Assembly: GCA_002386945.1 (NCBI GenBank)
Contig: DGKH01000021.1
Coordinates: 46,730-65,088 of the forward strand
Length of the DNA stretch: 18,359 nt
DNA from: Proteobacteria bacterium UBA4575
Lineage (GTDB): Bacteria; Pseudomonadota; Gammaproteobacteria; UBA4575
Direction: 5' to 3'
In this document: in pieces, positions 1 to 7,982 of the stretch
Layout: every line of letters starts with the position of its first letter
How positions within the stretch are numbered: position 1 is the stretch's first letter
The notes under the pieces: generated by a model
Told to the model about the DNA's origin: nothing
The model's database searches: none
The model's input: only the letters and a program-made list of their open reading frames with translations
Made by a program: the position numbers and the translations under genes

Positions 1-350
1 TTAATCGTATGCGGGCGCAAGGGACGAGCTTATTGCTGACGGCAAATAAAAACCCAGGGCAGCAGATCTTTGATCTTGCAGACTTGAATTCACGGGTGGT
101 CTGGGGCCCGGTGTATAAACTGCCGAGCCTGTCACAAGTAGAAGTTGAACAGGCCCTATTACTGCATGCGCACGCGCGTGGTCTGGAATTAGGGTCGGAA
201 GGCTGGGATTATTTGTTTAAGCATTGTCGCCGAGATACTTCTAGCCTGGTGGCTATCTTAGCCCTATTGGATGATGAGTCATTGCGTCATCAAAGGCGTT
301 TGACCCTGCCTTTTTTGCGTCAGGTATTGAACGCACAAGAAACGCCTTAA
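1..350 (+). CDS. hda: DnaA regulatory inactivator Hda (3' part; 5' end outside window)
   Basis: Hda works with the DNA-loaded beta clamp to stimulate ATP hydrolysis by DnaA, preventing re-initiation of replication. The frame is open from the left edge (first full codon at 3), so the visible 116 residues are the C-terminal half. They contain the segment LLLTANKNPGQQ, then LADLNSRVVWGPVYKL and the closing QRRLTLPFLRQVL, all closely resembling E. coli Hda (recalled alignment). The Walker A/B part and the clamp-binding N-terminus lie upstream and cannot be assessed. The stop at 348-350 overlaps the stop of the convergent DUF2069 gene (347-349). The ATG at 9 is internal, not a start. Confidence 0.9.
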   Translation, partial: NRMRAQGTSLLLTANKNPGQQIFDLADLNSRVVWGPVYKLPSLSQVEVEQALLLHAHARGLELGSEGWDYLFKHCRRDTSSLVAILALLDDESLRHQRRLTLPFLRQVLNAQETP

Positions 351-688
351 GTAGTGCGCTGTGCTCGTACAAAGAGTACGGCTGAGACATATAGGGTTAG
401 GCTGCAAACGATCTGAAGTATGCCTAAAGGCATCTGGCTGTCTTCCACCACATTCCAAATTCCACAACAGAAATACAACCAAACAAAGAGAGTGATCCAT
501 TTGTAGGTATGTAGCTTTGGTGCTAGCAGTCCACGTAGGGCTAGTAGTAAAGGCCCAACAAAAAGTATAAGTGAGATACTCTTAGGTAAGACACTATTAG
601 GGTTTAAGGCGATAATCCACAGGGTTTGACCGATTAATAATAGGCCGAAGCTGAGAACAGAGATTACATAATAATATTTGATTTGCAT
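347..688 (-). CDS. DUF2069 four-helix inner-membrane protein
   Basis: A 113-residue, very hydrophobic protein with four predicted membrane helices at about residues 7-27, 36-55, 62-81 and 88-108 and a short basic tail. The length and helix pattern fit the DUF2069 family, whose function is unknown. The start is the ATG at 688, with a weak AGAG ahead of it. The frame can be read upstream to 859, but that extension runs antisense-free through the end of wrbA and is not membrane-like, so I reject it. The gene lies 37 bases downstream of wrbA on the same strand and is probably co-transcribed with arsC-wrbA. The same neighbourhood occurs next to hda in Pseudomonas, from memory. Confidence 0.82.
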   Translation of the reverse strand: MQIKYYYVISVLSFGLLLIGQTLWIIALNPNSVLPKSISLILFVGPLLLALRGLLAPKLHTYKWITLFVWLYFCCGIWNVVEDSQMPLGILQIVCSLTLYVSAVLFVRAQRTT

Positions 689-725
689 GAGACTCTGATT
701 GGGTGTTGGGTGAGACGTTAATTGT

Positions 726-1665
<940 letters not shown>

Positions 1666-1695
1666 CAGGGTTTTACTATTTTGGACAGAATATTG

Positions 1696-1701
1696 AGTAT
1701 A
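1696..1701 (-). promoter_or_regulatory. Possible -10 element for arsC-wrbA-DUF2069
   Basis: On the minus strand the gap between arsC and galE contains TATACT about 30 bases before the arsC ATG. No good -35 hexamer is seen 16-18 bases upstream, so this is a weak proposal based on the -10 box and its placement only. Confidence 0.22.
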
Positions 1702-1750
1702 AAGTAAAGCAGCTGTGTTGCTAGTCTGTGACACTGTACATAAAAGCGCT

Positions 1751-1755
1751 GGAGG
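1751..1755 (+). promoter_or_regulatory. Strong Shine-Dalgarno fixing the TTG start of galE
   Basis: GGAGG stands nine bases before the TTG at 1765. No in-frame ATG or GTG exists between it and the Rossmann-fold glycine motif, so this site decides the start. Confidence 0.75.
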
Positions 1756-1764
1756 TTTTTTGTT

Positions 1765-2751
1765 TTGAATATATTAGTCATTGGTGGGGCGGGTTACATT
1801 GGATCCCATATGACCTTGCAATTAGAGCAGTCTGGGCATCAAGTGGTCGTGCTGGATAATCTTTGCTCAGGCAAAGCCGCAGCCGTCGGTTGTTTCCCTT
1901 TTTATGAAGCCGATATGGCGGATAGTGCAGTCCTGGATGTGATTTTTCGGAGTCATGCTATTGATGTTGTGATGCATTTTGCCGGACATATTGAAGTGGC
2001 CGAATCGGTTAGTGATCCAGCAAAATATTATAAAAATAATGTTGTTAAGACACAGCTTGTGTTGGACGCCATGCGTCGGCATAAGGTAAAGCAGTTTATC
2101 TTTTCTTCTACTGCAGCCATTTTTGGTAATCCTAGTTACACACCTATCAATGAAGTGCATCCTATGCTGCCGGTGAATCCATATGGTCGTTCTAAGCTCA
2201 TGGTTGAACAGATGTTGGCCGATTATAGTCAGGCCTATGGTATGCGTTCAGTGTGTTTGCGTTACTTCAATGCTGCAGGTGCCGACCCACAGGGTCGTAT
2301 AGGTGAATGTCATCAACCAGAAACCCATCTTATCCCTTTAGTGCTGCAGGTAGCCTCAGGTAGGCGTGAATCCATCTCTGTTTATGGCGTCGACTATGAC
2401 ACTGATGATGGTAGTTGCGTGCGCGATTATATCCATGTAAATGATCTGTGTTTAGCGCATTCTAATGCCTTGCACTATCTTGCTAAGGGCGGTGAGAGCC
2501 GTACTTTCAATCTCGGGAATGGCGAGGGTTTTAGTGTGCTTGAGATTATTCAGGCGGCACGTATTGTTACAGCTAAACCAATCAGATTAATTGAGGAATC
2601 ACGTCGGGTAGGGGATCCAGCGATCTTGATTGCTGATGCGAGCTTGGCTAAAGAGATACTAGCGTGGCAACCAGAAAGAGCGGCTTTAGAAGATATTATT
2701 GCTGATGCTTGGATCTGGGAGCAGAAGCTCTGTGCTGATCTAGAAGGATAA
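1765..2751 (+). CDS. galE: UDP-glucose 4-epimerase
   Basis: A 328-residue extended short-chain dehydrogenase that interconverts UDP-glucose and UDP-galactose using bound NAD+, supplying galactose for lipopolysaccharide or exopolysaccharide and the Leloir pathway. The NAD motif GGAGYIG is at residues 7-13. The serine/threonine segment FSSTAAIFG (113-121) and the catalytic pair Y140/K144 in NPYGRSK are present. The typical GalE segments YFNAAGADPQGRIGE and RDYIHVNDL also occur. Translation begins at a TTG, nine bases after GGAGG. The length is slightly below E. coli GalE (338). The gene stands alone, divergent from arsC and convergent with sucD (11-base gap). No gal operon or sugar-cluster genes are visible in the window. 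Confidence 0.93.
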   Translation: MNILVIGGAGYIGSHMTLQLEQSGHQVVVLDNLCSGKAAAVGCFPFYEADMADSAVLDVIFRSHAIDVVMHFAGHIEVAESVSDPAKYYKNNVVKTQLVLDAMRRHKVKQFIFSSTAAIFGNPSYTPINEVHPMLPVNPYGRSKLMVEQMLADYSQAYGMRSVCLRYFNAAGADPQGRIGECHQPETHLIPLVLQVASGRRESISVYGVDYDTDDGSCVRDYIHVNDLCLAHSNALHYLAKGGESRTFNLGNGEGFSVLEIIQAARIVTAKPIRLIEESRRVGDPAILIADASLAKEILAWQPERAALEDIIADAWIWEQKLCADLEG

Positions 2752-2762
2752 TTCGCTAGACT

Positions 2763-3626
2763 TTATTTAAGTCCCGCTGCAACCGCCTGTCCAATATCAG
2801 CTAGGGTGCTTACTGTATTCACACCGGCTCTCTTTAAGGCTGCGTACTTTTGTTCTGCAGTATCTTTACCACTATTAATGATTGCACCTGCATGTCCCAT
2901 GCGTTTGCCGACTGGTGCACTAGCACCTGTTATATAGGCAACTATCGGCTTACTGATTTCAGTAGCGATTATTTCTGCAGCCTGTTCTTCTGCGTCACCA
3001 CCAATCTCGCCAACTAAGACGATGATTTCGGTCTGAGGATCCTGTTCAAATAATCGTAGGCATTCGATGAAATCGAGGCCATGAATAGGATCGCCACCAA
3101 TACCGACGCAGGTCGACTGACCAAAGGCCTCAGTTTGTGATACGGCAACATAAGTTAATGTGCCAGAGCGTGAGACAATACCTACTTTCCCAGGGCGATG
3201 GATAGCCGCAGGCATAATACCAATCTTGCATTCACCTGGGGTGATAATGCCTGGACAATTAGGCCCAATTAGCTGTGAGTTACTGGATGCTAGATGCTCA
3301 TTCACAGTGATCATGTCATGTATGGGCACACCTTCTGTGATGCAGACGATGAGTCCAATTTCTGCCTCTATAGCTTCCAGCATCGCATCTGCAGCAAAGG
3401 CGGCAGGGACGTAAATAATAGTGGCATCAAAGTCCTGTTCGCTACAGGCTTCATGCACGTTAGCGTAAACCGGCAAGCCAAGATGCTGGCTGCCACCCTT
3501 ACTAGGATTAACACCAGCTAAGATTTTGCTGCCGTAAGCTAAGCTTTGCTCAGTATGAAAACTACCTTGGCTGCCAGTAAGACCTTGGCACAGAATGCGT
3601 GTGTGCTTATCGATTAAAATGCTCAT
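2763..3626 (-). CDS. sucD: Succinyl-CoA synthetase alpha subunit
   Basis: A 287-residue subunit that carries the phosphohistidine and the CoA site of succinyl-CoA synthetase (succinate thiokinase) in the TCA cycle. The active-site histidine is H245 in [10 protein letters not shown]. The CoA-binding start [17 protein letters not shown] and the segment [20 protein letters not shown] are typical. Its ATG overlaps the sucC stop by four bases (ATGA at 3626-3623), the usual sign of stoichiometric coupling with the beta subunit. The length matches the family (about 290). Downstream it converges on galE after an 11-base gap with no obvious terminator hairpin. Confidence 0.95.
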   Translation of the reverse strand: MSILIDKHTRILCQGLTGSQGSFHTEQSLAYGSKILAGVNPSKGGSQHLGLPVYANVHEACSEQDFDATIIYVPAAFAADAMLEAIEAEIGLIVCITEGVPIHDMITVNEHLASSNSQLIGPNCPGIITPGECKIGIMPAAIHRPGKVGIVSRSGTLTYVAVSQTEAFGQSTCVGIGGDPIHGLDFIECLRLFEQDPQTEIIVLVGEIGGDAEEQAAEIIATEISKPIVAYITGASAPVGKRMGHAGAIINSGKDTAEQKYAALKRAGVNTVSTLADIGQAVAAGLK

Positions 3627-4777
3627 GCCTTAGATATCGCTAGTTGTGCGCCTTCGCTAAGATCTTTCACCGGGAATAATAGGGGGTGCTGATCTTTCAG
3701 CAGAGCCTTAGCCTGCTCCGCATTGGTTCCCTGTAGTAGCACCACGACTGGGATTTCTAAAGCAGTATTCTTAAGTGCCGCCAAAATGCCGTGGGCAATC
3801 ACATCACAACGTACAATCCCGCCAAATATATTGACGAAGACTGCGCGTACTTCATCAGCAAGCAGTAACTCAAAGGCGTGGGTAACACGGGCTTCGTTTG
3901 TATTACCACCGACATCAAGGAAGTTGGCCGGTTCACCACCAAAGTGTTTAATCAGATCCATGGTGGCCATGGCTAGGCCGGCACCGTTAACAATGCAACC
4001 GATGTTGCCATCCAGTTTGACGTAGCTTAAATCATGCGCCCGTGCCTTTCGTTCAATCGCATTCTCTTGGCTATCATCACGTAAGTTCGAAACCTTGGTT
4101 TGGCGATATAAGGCGTTATCGTCAATATTGATCTTTGCATCCAGGGCTTGGAGTACGCCTGCCCGGGTTACGATTAGAGGGTTGATTTCAACCAAGGTCG
4201 CATCAATATCACAAAACATGCGATAGAGATTATTCACTATTTGATTGAATTCAGTCTGCTGTGTCTGGTTGAGATTCAATCCTTGGACTAGCGTTTGATG
4301 ATGAGAGGCTTGCAGTCCAGTCGCTTTGCTGATGGCTGCTCGATTGATTTTGCTAGGGTCTCGTGCAGCTATTTCTTCCAGATTGATGCCGCCTTCGCTG
4401 GAAGATAATAGGGTGATGTTTTTCTTGTTTCGATCAATCAGAACACCTAGGTAGATCTCATTAGCGATCTCGGCTGGCTTCTCAATCAATAACGCATTGA
4501 CAGGCAATCCATCGGAGCCTGTTTGTGTAGTGACTAGTTGGCGGCCAAGCAGCTGGCGCATATGGCTGGCTAGCTCTTCGGCTTTATGTGCCACTAAGAT
4601 GCCTCCAGCTTTACCACGGCCTCCAGCATGAATCTGTGATTTCACAACCCATTCTTGATTGCTCCATTGACTAGCAAAAGAGTCAATATCATCACCTTTA
4701 TGGAAGATATGGCCGCGTGGAGTTGGGATCTGATACTGCTGCAATAATTCTTTGGACTGATATTCGTGGATAAACAT
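3623..4777 (-). CDS. sucC: Succinyl-CoA synthetase beta subunit (ADP/GDP-forming)
   Basis: A 384-residue ATP-grasp subunit that binds nucleotide and pairs with SucD. It shows the N-terminal [11 protein letters not shown], the ATP-grasp segment [16 protein letters not shown] (residues 44-59), the metal site EINPLIV followed by LDAK, and the C-terminal [12 protein letters not shown] and [12 protein letters not shown]. coli SucC has 388 residues. I chose the ATG at 4777; a GTG directly before it at 4780 would add one residue. The two subunits sit without sucA, sucB, sdh or gltA, unlike the E. coli sdh-sucABCD operon. A malate-CoA ligase reading is less likely because no serine-cycle genes are near. 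The gene is divergent from rlmD across a gap with an inverted repeat. Confidence 0.94.
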   Translation of the reverse strand: MFIHEYQSKELLQQYQIPTPRGHIFHKGDDIDSFASQWSNQEWVVKSQIHAGGRGKAGGILVAHKAEELASHMRQLLGRQLVTTQTGSDGLPVNALLIEKPAEIANEIYLGVLIDRNKKNITLLSSSEGGINLEEIAARDPSKINRAAISKATGLQASHHQTLVQGLNLNQTQQTEFNQIVNNLYRMFCDIDATLVEINPLIVTRAGVLQALDAKINIDDNALYRQTKVSNLRDDSQENAIERKARAHDLSYVKLDGNIGCIVNGAGLAMATMDLIKHFGGEPANFLDVGGNTNEARVTHAFELLLADEVRAVFVNIFGGIVRCDVIAHGILAALKNTALEIPVVVLLQGTNAEQAKALLKDQHPLLFPVKDLSEGAQLAISKA

Positions 4778-4809
4778 CACTGGCTCGCTTCATCTAAGCT
4801 ACTTTCTTA

Positions 4810-4832
4810 CCGCTAGCATATGCTTTTAGCGG
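4810..4832. repeat. Nested inverted repeat in the sucC/rlmD divergent gap
   Basis: Arms CCGCTA (4810-4815) and TAGCGG (4827-4832) enclose the perfect palindrome GCATATGC (4816-4823). It lies 33 to 55 bases upstream of sucC, where an operator would be expected. It could also form a small hairpin in the sucC leader. No regulator can be named. Confidence 0.45.
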
Positions 4833-4895
4833 GTTAATTGTTTCATTTTTTACCTGAATTTTCTAAGAATATGAGTCGTAGCTTTGAAAATCGAA

Positions 4896-4901
4896 TATAA
4901 T
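4896..4901 (+). promoter_or_regulatory. Possible -10 element for rlmD
   Basis: A consensus TATAAT occurs 83 bases before the chosen rlmD start. The -35 region (around 4872-4878) is poor, so only the -10 box supports this promoter. Confidence 0.35.
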
Positions 4902-4984
4902 TGGCCGCTTTGCTCACTGGCGTTGGCGCGATAATGCCTAGGCTGATGAGCGATGTGATAGCTGAATGCATTAAAGAGAATATT

Positions 4985-6292
4985 ATGACAGAGTTAAAAG
5001 AGGCACTGATTACCGACGTTTCGCTGGATGGGCGTGGAGTTGCTAGTGAAAACGGGAAAAAGGTTTTTATCCCATTTACGCTGACCGGTGAACGAGTCAG
5101 CTATCGTGCGAATAAGAAAAAAAAGAAATTTAATGAAGCCCAATTAATCGAAATTATTGAACCCTCTGTAGAAAGAGTAGAGGCGCAATGTCCTTACTTT
5201 ACTGTGTGTGGTGGCTGCGCAATACAACACATAACGCCTGAGATGCAGCTGGCGTTAAGAGAAAAATCAGTCCTTGATACCTTAACGCGCATTGGGCAAG
5301 TGAATGCGGAAGAGGTTATGCCGGCGCTGACTGATAAAGTTTGGGGCTATCGTCGCCGAGCTCGTTTAGGTGTGAAATATGTCGCCAAAAAAGATGCAGT
5401 GTTGGTTGGTTTTCGTGAGAAAAATGCACCCTATATCACACAGATGTCCTCTTGCGAAGTGCTAGATCCGAAGATTGCTGAATTGATTCAGCCTTTTGCT
5501 GAGTTGATTTATCAACTATCGATAAGAGACAAGATCCCACAGTTGGAGTGTAGTGTTGCCGAGAATGCGACTTCGATTGTTATGCGAGTATTGGAGACAC
5601 CAAGTAAGGCAGACTTAGAGTACTTGCATGCCTTTCAGCAACAGTGGCCGATTCGCTTATTGTTACAGCCGGCTGGATTGAAATCGATCTACCCATTGGA
5701 TGCAACACCTGTGGAGCCTTTGTATTTCACTTTACAACCATTCAACCTGCGCCTGCAGTTCACCCCGACTGATTTCATACAGATCCATGCTGGAATCAAT
5801 AATAAAATGGTGATTCAAGCGCTGGAGTGGTTGCAAGTGACAGCAACAGATCGCGTACTAGATCTATTCTGTGGACTTGGTAATTTTAGTCTGCCGTTGG
5901 CACAGATAGCGGATGAAGTGCTGGGCATTGAAGGTGATGCTGCTTTAATACAGCGAGCTAAGGATAATGCGAGCTTAAATAAATTGGGCAATATACGCTT
6001 TCAGAAAGAAGATTTATTTGAGGTTTCAGCGAGCAATAATTGGTTGGCACAACAGTGGGATCTAGTGCTTATTGATCCGCCACGTTCAGGTGCAAAAGAA
6101 GTTGTTGATCAATTGCATCTCATATCGCCAAAGAAGGTGCTGTATGTGTCTTGTCATCCAGCGAGCTTGGCGCGTGATGCTGATGCCCTAGTAAATAAGT
6201 TAGGCTACCGCATGACACGGGTATGTGTGATTAATATGTTTCCGCATACGGGGCACGTGGAAACCATGGCCCTATTTGAAAAGCCTGCCTAA
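4985..6292 (+). CDS. rlmD: 23S rRNA (uracil-1939-C5) methyltransferase RlmD
   Basis: A 435-residue enzyme that uses SAM to methylate U1939 of 23S rRNA. Order of parts: a TRAM RNA-binding domain (about 1-60) with a lysine patch near 44-48; the four cysteines of the [4Fe-4S] cluster at C69, C75, C78 and C157; the SAM-binding segment VLDLFCGLGNF (291-301); DPPRSGA (364-370); and the catalytic cysteine C390 in YVSCHPASLARD. E. coli RlmD has 433 residues. The start is the ATG at 4985, preceded by AAAGAGAA. The frame stays open to a TTG at 4901, but that extra stretch has no TRAM similarity and overlaps the proposed -10 box. RlmC is excluded by length and by the TRAM domain. It converges on an unknown gene with a four-base gap. 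Confidence 0.94.
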   Translation: MTELKEALITDVSLDGRGVASENGKKVFIPFTLTGERVSYRANKKKKKFNEAQLIEIIEPSVERVEAQCPYFTVCGGCAIQHITPEMQLALREKSVLDTLTRIGQVNAEEVMPALTDKVWGYRRRARLGVKYVAKKDAVLVGFREKNAPYITQMSSCEVLDPKIAELIQPFAELIYQLSIRDKIPQLECSVAENATSIVMRVLETPSKADLEYLHAFQQQWPIRLLLQPAGLKSIYPLDATPVEPLYFTLQPFNLRLQFTPTDFIQIHAGINNKMVIQALEWLQVTATDRVLDLFCGLGNFSLPLAQIADEVLGIEGDAALIQRAKDNASLNKLGNIRFQKEDLFEVSASNNWLAQQWDLVLIDPPRSGAKEVVDQLHLISPKKVLYVSCHPASLARDADALVNKLGYRMTRVCVINMFPHTGHVETMALFEKPA

Positions 6293-6318
6293 AGTTTAGT
6301 TTTTGCGGAAGGCTTTTC
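6278..6318. terminator. Possible bidirectional terminator formed by the 3' ends of two convergent genes
   Basis: GAAAAGCCT at 6278-6286 is exactly complementary to AGGCTTTTC at 6310-6318. Two further C/G pairs extend the stem inward past one mismatch (6287/6309). The arms lie inside the last codons of rlmD and of the opposing gene, and the stop codons are in the loop. The loop is about 17 bases and there is no long T-tract after either arm, so efficiency as an intrinsic terminator is doubtful. Confidence 0.35.
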
Positions 6319-6670
6319 GCGAGAAATCAATGCGCAGGATGTTGCCATTTGGAGCGACATTCTCATGCACAATCGTGCTGCGCTCTAGGGCGTAGATTCT
6401 ACGATCACGGGTCGAGATGGAATTGATTAATTCTGGGCTCTGGCAGTTTACGCGTGTCGATGCTTTTTGTTGCTCATTATCAGGATCACAGAGACGGATG
6501 CCGGGTAACAAAGAGTACTTATAGACTGTTCTCAGTTCTACACTCTGTTGCTGTAACTTAGGCGGGATCAGTGTTGCTTGTGTCTCTTCAGCAAAAGCGT
6601 TTGAACCAAGTGCCAGCAATAGTGCGCCTAGGCAAGTAAGGGCTGTCATTTTCTGTAGTAGGAATCTCAT
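6296..6670 (-). CDS. Small secreted (periplasmic) protein of unknown function
   Basis: I do not recognise this 124-residue protein. It has a clear Sec signal peptide: basic start MRFLLQK, hydrophobic core TCLGALLLALG, and likely cleavage after SNAFA (residue 27). The mature part of about 97 residues is polar, with two cysteines (C61, C76) that could form one disulfide around a 14-residue loop. It ends with a short basic segment IDFSRKAFRKN. There is no lipobox and no further membrane helix. The start is well supported: GGGAGG lies about nine bases before the ATG. A TAATAT at 6709-6704 on the minus strand could be a -10 box. It converges on rlmD and is divergent from the FmdB gene. It is a real gene by signal peptide and ribosome site; its role is open. 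Confidence 0.75.
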   Translation of the reverse strand: MRFLLQKMTALTCLGALLLALGSNAFAEETQATLIPPKLQQQSVELRTVYKYSLLPGIRLCDPDNEQQKASTRVNCQSPELINSISTRDRRIYALERSTIVHENVAPNGNILRIDFSRKAFRKN

Positions 6671-6987
6671 TTAGGTTATCCTCCCAAGGAGTCATTTGTC
6701 GTCATATTAGCATGCTGATTGAGGTGTTTAGTATGCATAACGCACGTTGAAATCGACTATTTTTATGCCAATAACCTGGCTTATTCAAATTTGCTGATAG
6801 GCCGCTAACCGCTATAGATATTAGAGTTAAGCTCGAAATCGACCATAAACCGCTACTCTATGCCTACCCATCATCGTCGTGGGTCACTATACTTGGCCTA
6901 TATTCTCCATTGACCTTAAGCGATTGGGGATAGTTTGGCGGCCCAAGCTCGATGCAGGCCGAGATTTTGTTAAAGGAATGTAATGAT
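6671..6987. other. 317-base intergenic region between two divergent genes
   Basis: No open frame of note is seen. It contains the ribosome site of the minus-strand gene (CCTCCC at 6680-6685), the palindrome AGCATGCT (6709-6716), and two copies of GAAATCGAC (6749-6757 and 6835-6843). There is a modest plus-strand promoter candidate TTGCTG-16-TATAGA (6791-6818). An imperfect stem CTTGGCC (6893-6899) with GGCCCAAG (6940-6947) could fold in the leader of the FmdB gene. No known riboswitch or small RNA is recognised. Confidence 0.5.
6791..6818 (+). promoter_or_regulatory. Candidate sigma70 promoter for the FmdB-DUF502 genes
   Basis: TTGCTG (6791-6796) and TATAGA (6813-6818) are separated by 16 bases. 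This would give a leader of about 160 bases, so a nearer promoter remains possible. TTGACC at 6910-6915 has no matching -10 box. Confidence 0.3.
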
Positions 6988-7221
6988 ATGCCGATTTATG
7001 AGTACCAATGTGATGCCTGTGGGCACCAACACGAAGCCTTGCAAAAGATCAGTGATGATCTTTTAACGAGCTGCCCTGAATGTGGCAAAGATGCGTTGAA
7101 AAAGATAATTTCAGCGGCTGGCTTTCGTCTGAGTGGTAATGGCTGGTACGAGACCGATTTTAAATCAGGAAAACAGAAGAATCTTGCAAGTAAAGATTCA
7201 GATAGTTCCTCTGGCTCATAG
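6988..7221 (+). CDS. FmdB-type zinc-ribbon protein
   Basis: A 77-residue protein with the FmdB/CxxC_CxxC_SSSS regulatory zinc-ribbon fold. It begins MPIYEYQCDACGH, with cysteine pairs C8/C11 and C29/C32 (CPECGK) forming one zinc site, followed by the family segment KKIISAAGFRLSGNGWY. It ends in a lysine- and serine-rich tail closing SDSSSGS, as the family name implies. The molecular role is not established; proposals include transcription or assembly regulation. The start is the ATG at 6988 with AAAGGA ten bases upstream. An in-frame ATG at 6952 adds 12 non-conserved residues and lacks a ribosome site. It precedes the DUF502 gene by 75 bases and aspS beyond that, an order I recall from other gammaproteobacteria. 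Confidence 0.88.
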   Translation: MPIYEYQCDACGHQHEALQKISDDLLTSCPECGKDALKKIISAAGFRLSGNGWYETDFKSGKQKNLASKDSDSSSGS

Positions 7222-7296
7222 GCTGTTAACTACCATCTAATGAGCGCTTTATCAGATAAACATAAATATAAGATGAAGGAATTAGGGCTCTAAAGT

Positions 7297-7911
7297 ATGT
7301 TACGTCGCTACTTAATTGCAGGTCTGTTGGTTTGGGTTCCGCTCGGCGTTACCTTTTTCGTCCTAAAACTGCTGCTTGATTTGATGGATAAGCTATTGCT
7401 GATTCTGCCAATAGCTTGGCGTCCCGAGAGTCTTCTGGGCTTTTCTATCCCAGGCCTTGGTTTTATCCTAGCCTTTATTATCCTCCTGATTACTGGAGCC
7501 ATCGGCGCGAATTTATTGGGTCGCACAGCTTTAAGAGTCTCGGAGAGTTTGCTCTCACGTATTCCTCTCGTGCGGACGATCTATTCTTCAGCCAAGCAAA
7601 TTCTAAATAGTGTACTCAGTACCGGTGGTGATTCATTTCGTAAGGTGCTCTTGATTGAATATCCACGTAAAGGGATCTGGACTATTTGCTTCCAGACGGG
7701 GACTGCCGTCAAAGAAATCCAGGATCAACTCGACCAGCAGTCGATTATGGTCTTTGTCCCAACCACACCTAATCCGACCTCAGGTTTTATTATGGTCGTG
7801 GCAGAGGATGAGACACGTGAGCTTGATATGGATATAGAAACCGCCTTGAAACTGGTGATGTCGCTAGGAATGGCCAAGACATCGAAGCCGGATCCAGTTG
7901 ATTCACGTTAG
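7297..7911 (+). CDS. DUF502 family inner-membrane protein
   Basis: A 204-residue protein with two membrane helices, about residues 5-27 and 52-74, separated by a short loop containing FSIPGLGF. A conserved cytoplasmic-type segment [19 protein letters not shown] follows, and then a soluble domain containing [16 protein letters not shown]. These segments are diagnostic of DUF502, whose biochemical function is unknown; plant relatives are the COV (continuous vascular ring) proteins. The start is the ATG at 7297, with GGAATTAGGG upstream. An odd palindrome TTTATC-A-GATAAA at 7248-7260 lies in the gap before it. The neighbours (FmdB protein, aspS) give no direct functional clue. Confidence 0.88.
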   Translation: MLRRYLIAGLLVWVPLGVTFFVLKLLLDLMDKLLLILPIAWRPESLLGFSIPGLGFILAFIILLITGAIGANLLGRTALRVSESLLSRIPLVRTIYSSAKQILNSVLSTGGDSFRKVLLIEYPRKGIWTICFQTGTAVKEIQDQLDQQSIMVFVPTTPNPTSGFIMVVAEDETRELDMDIETALKLVMSLGMAKTSKPDPVDSR

Positions 7912-7926
7912 CTTACTACGTAGTAT
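7898..7926 (+). promoter_or_regulatory. Candidate promoter for aspS
   Basis: TTGATT (7898-7903, inside the last codons of the DUF502 gene) and TAGTAT (7921-7926) are separated by 17 bases. Transcription would start about 50 bases before aspS. The -10 box overlaps the 12-base palindrome at 7914-7925. Confidence 0.4.
7914..7925. repeat. Perfect 12-base palindrome before aspS
   Basis: TACTACGTAGTA begins three bases after the DUF502 stop codon and overlaps the proposed aspS -10 box. Its position would suit an operator, but no cognate regulator is known to me and it may be chance. Confidence 0.4.
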
Positions 7927-7982
7927 CCACGGCAACCTTATTTAGCTACATTTCATCCAGATTTAACGCTAGGACACGTCAC

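Noticed and set aside
1867..2160. Minus-strand open frame inside galE (97 residues)
   Set aside because: It lies wholly within the well-supported galE frame and shows no recognisable motif or ribosome site.
2759..2773. GACTT/AAGTC inverted repeat between galE and sucD as terminator
   Set aside because: Only a five-base A/T-rich stem without a T-tract, overlapping the sucD stop; too weak to call.
3723..4025. Plus-strand open frame inside sucC
   Set aside because: Antisense to conserved ATP-grasp coding sequence; serine- and proline-rich shadow without motif.
6183..6200. RlmD catalytic motif reads YVSCHP instead of YVSCNP as in E. coli
   Set aside because: The catalytic cysteine (C390, coding near 6152) is intact and His after it is, to my recollection, a tolerated family variant.
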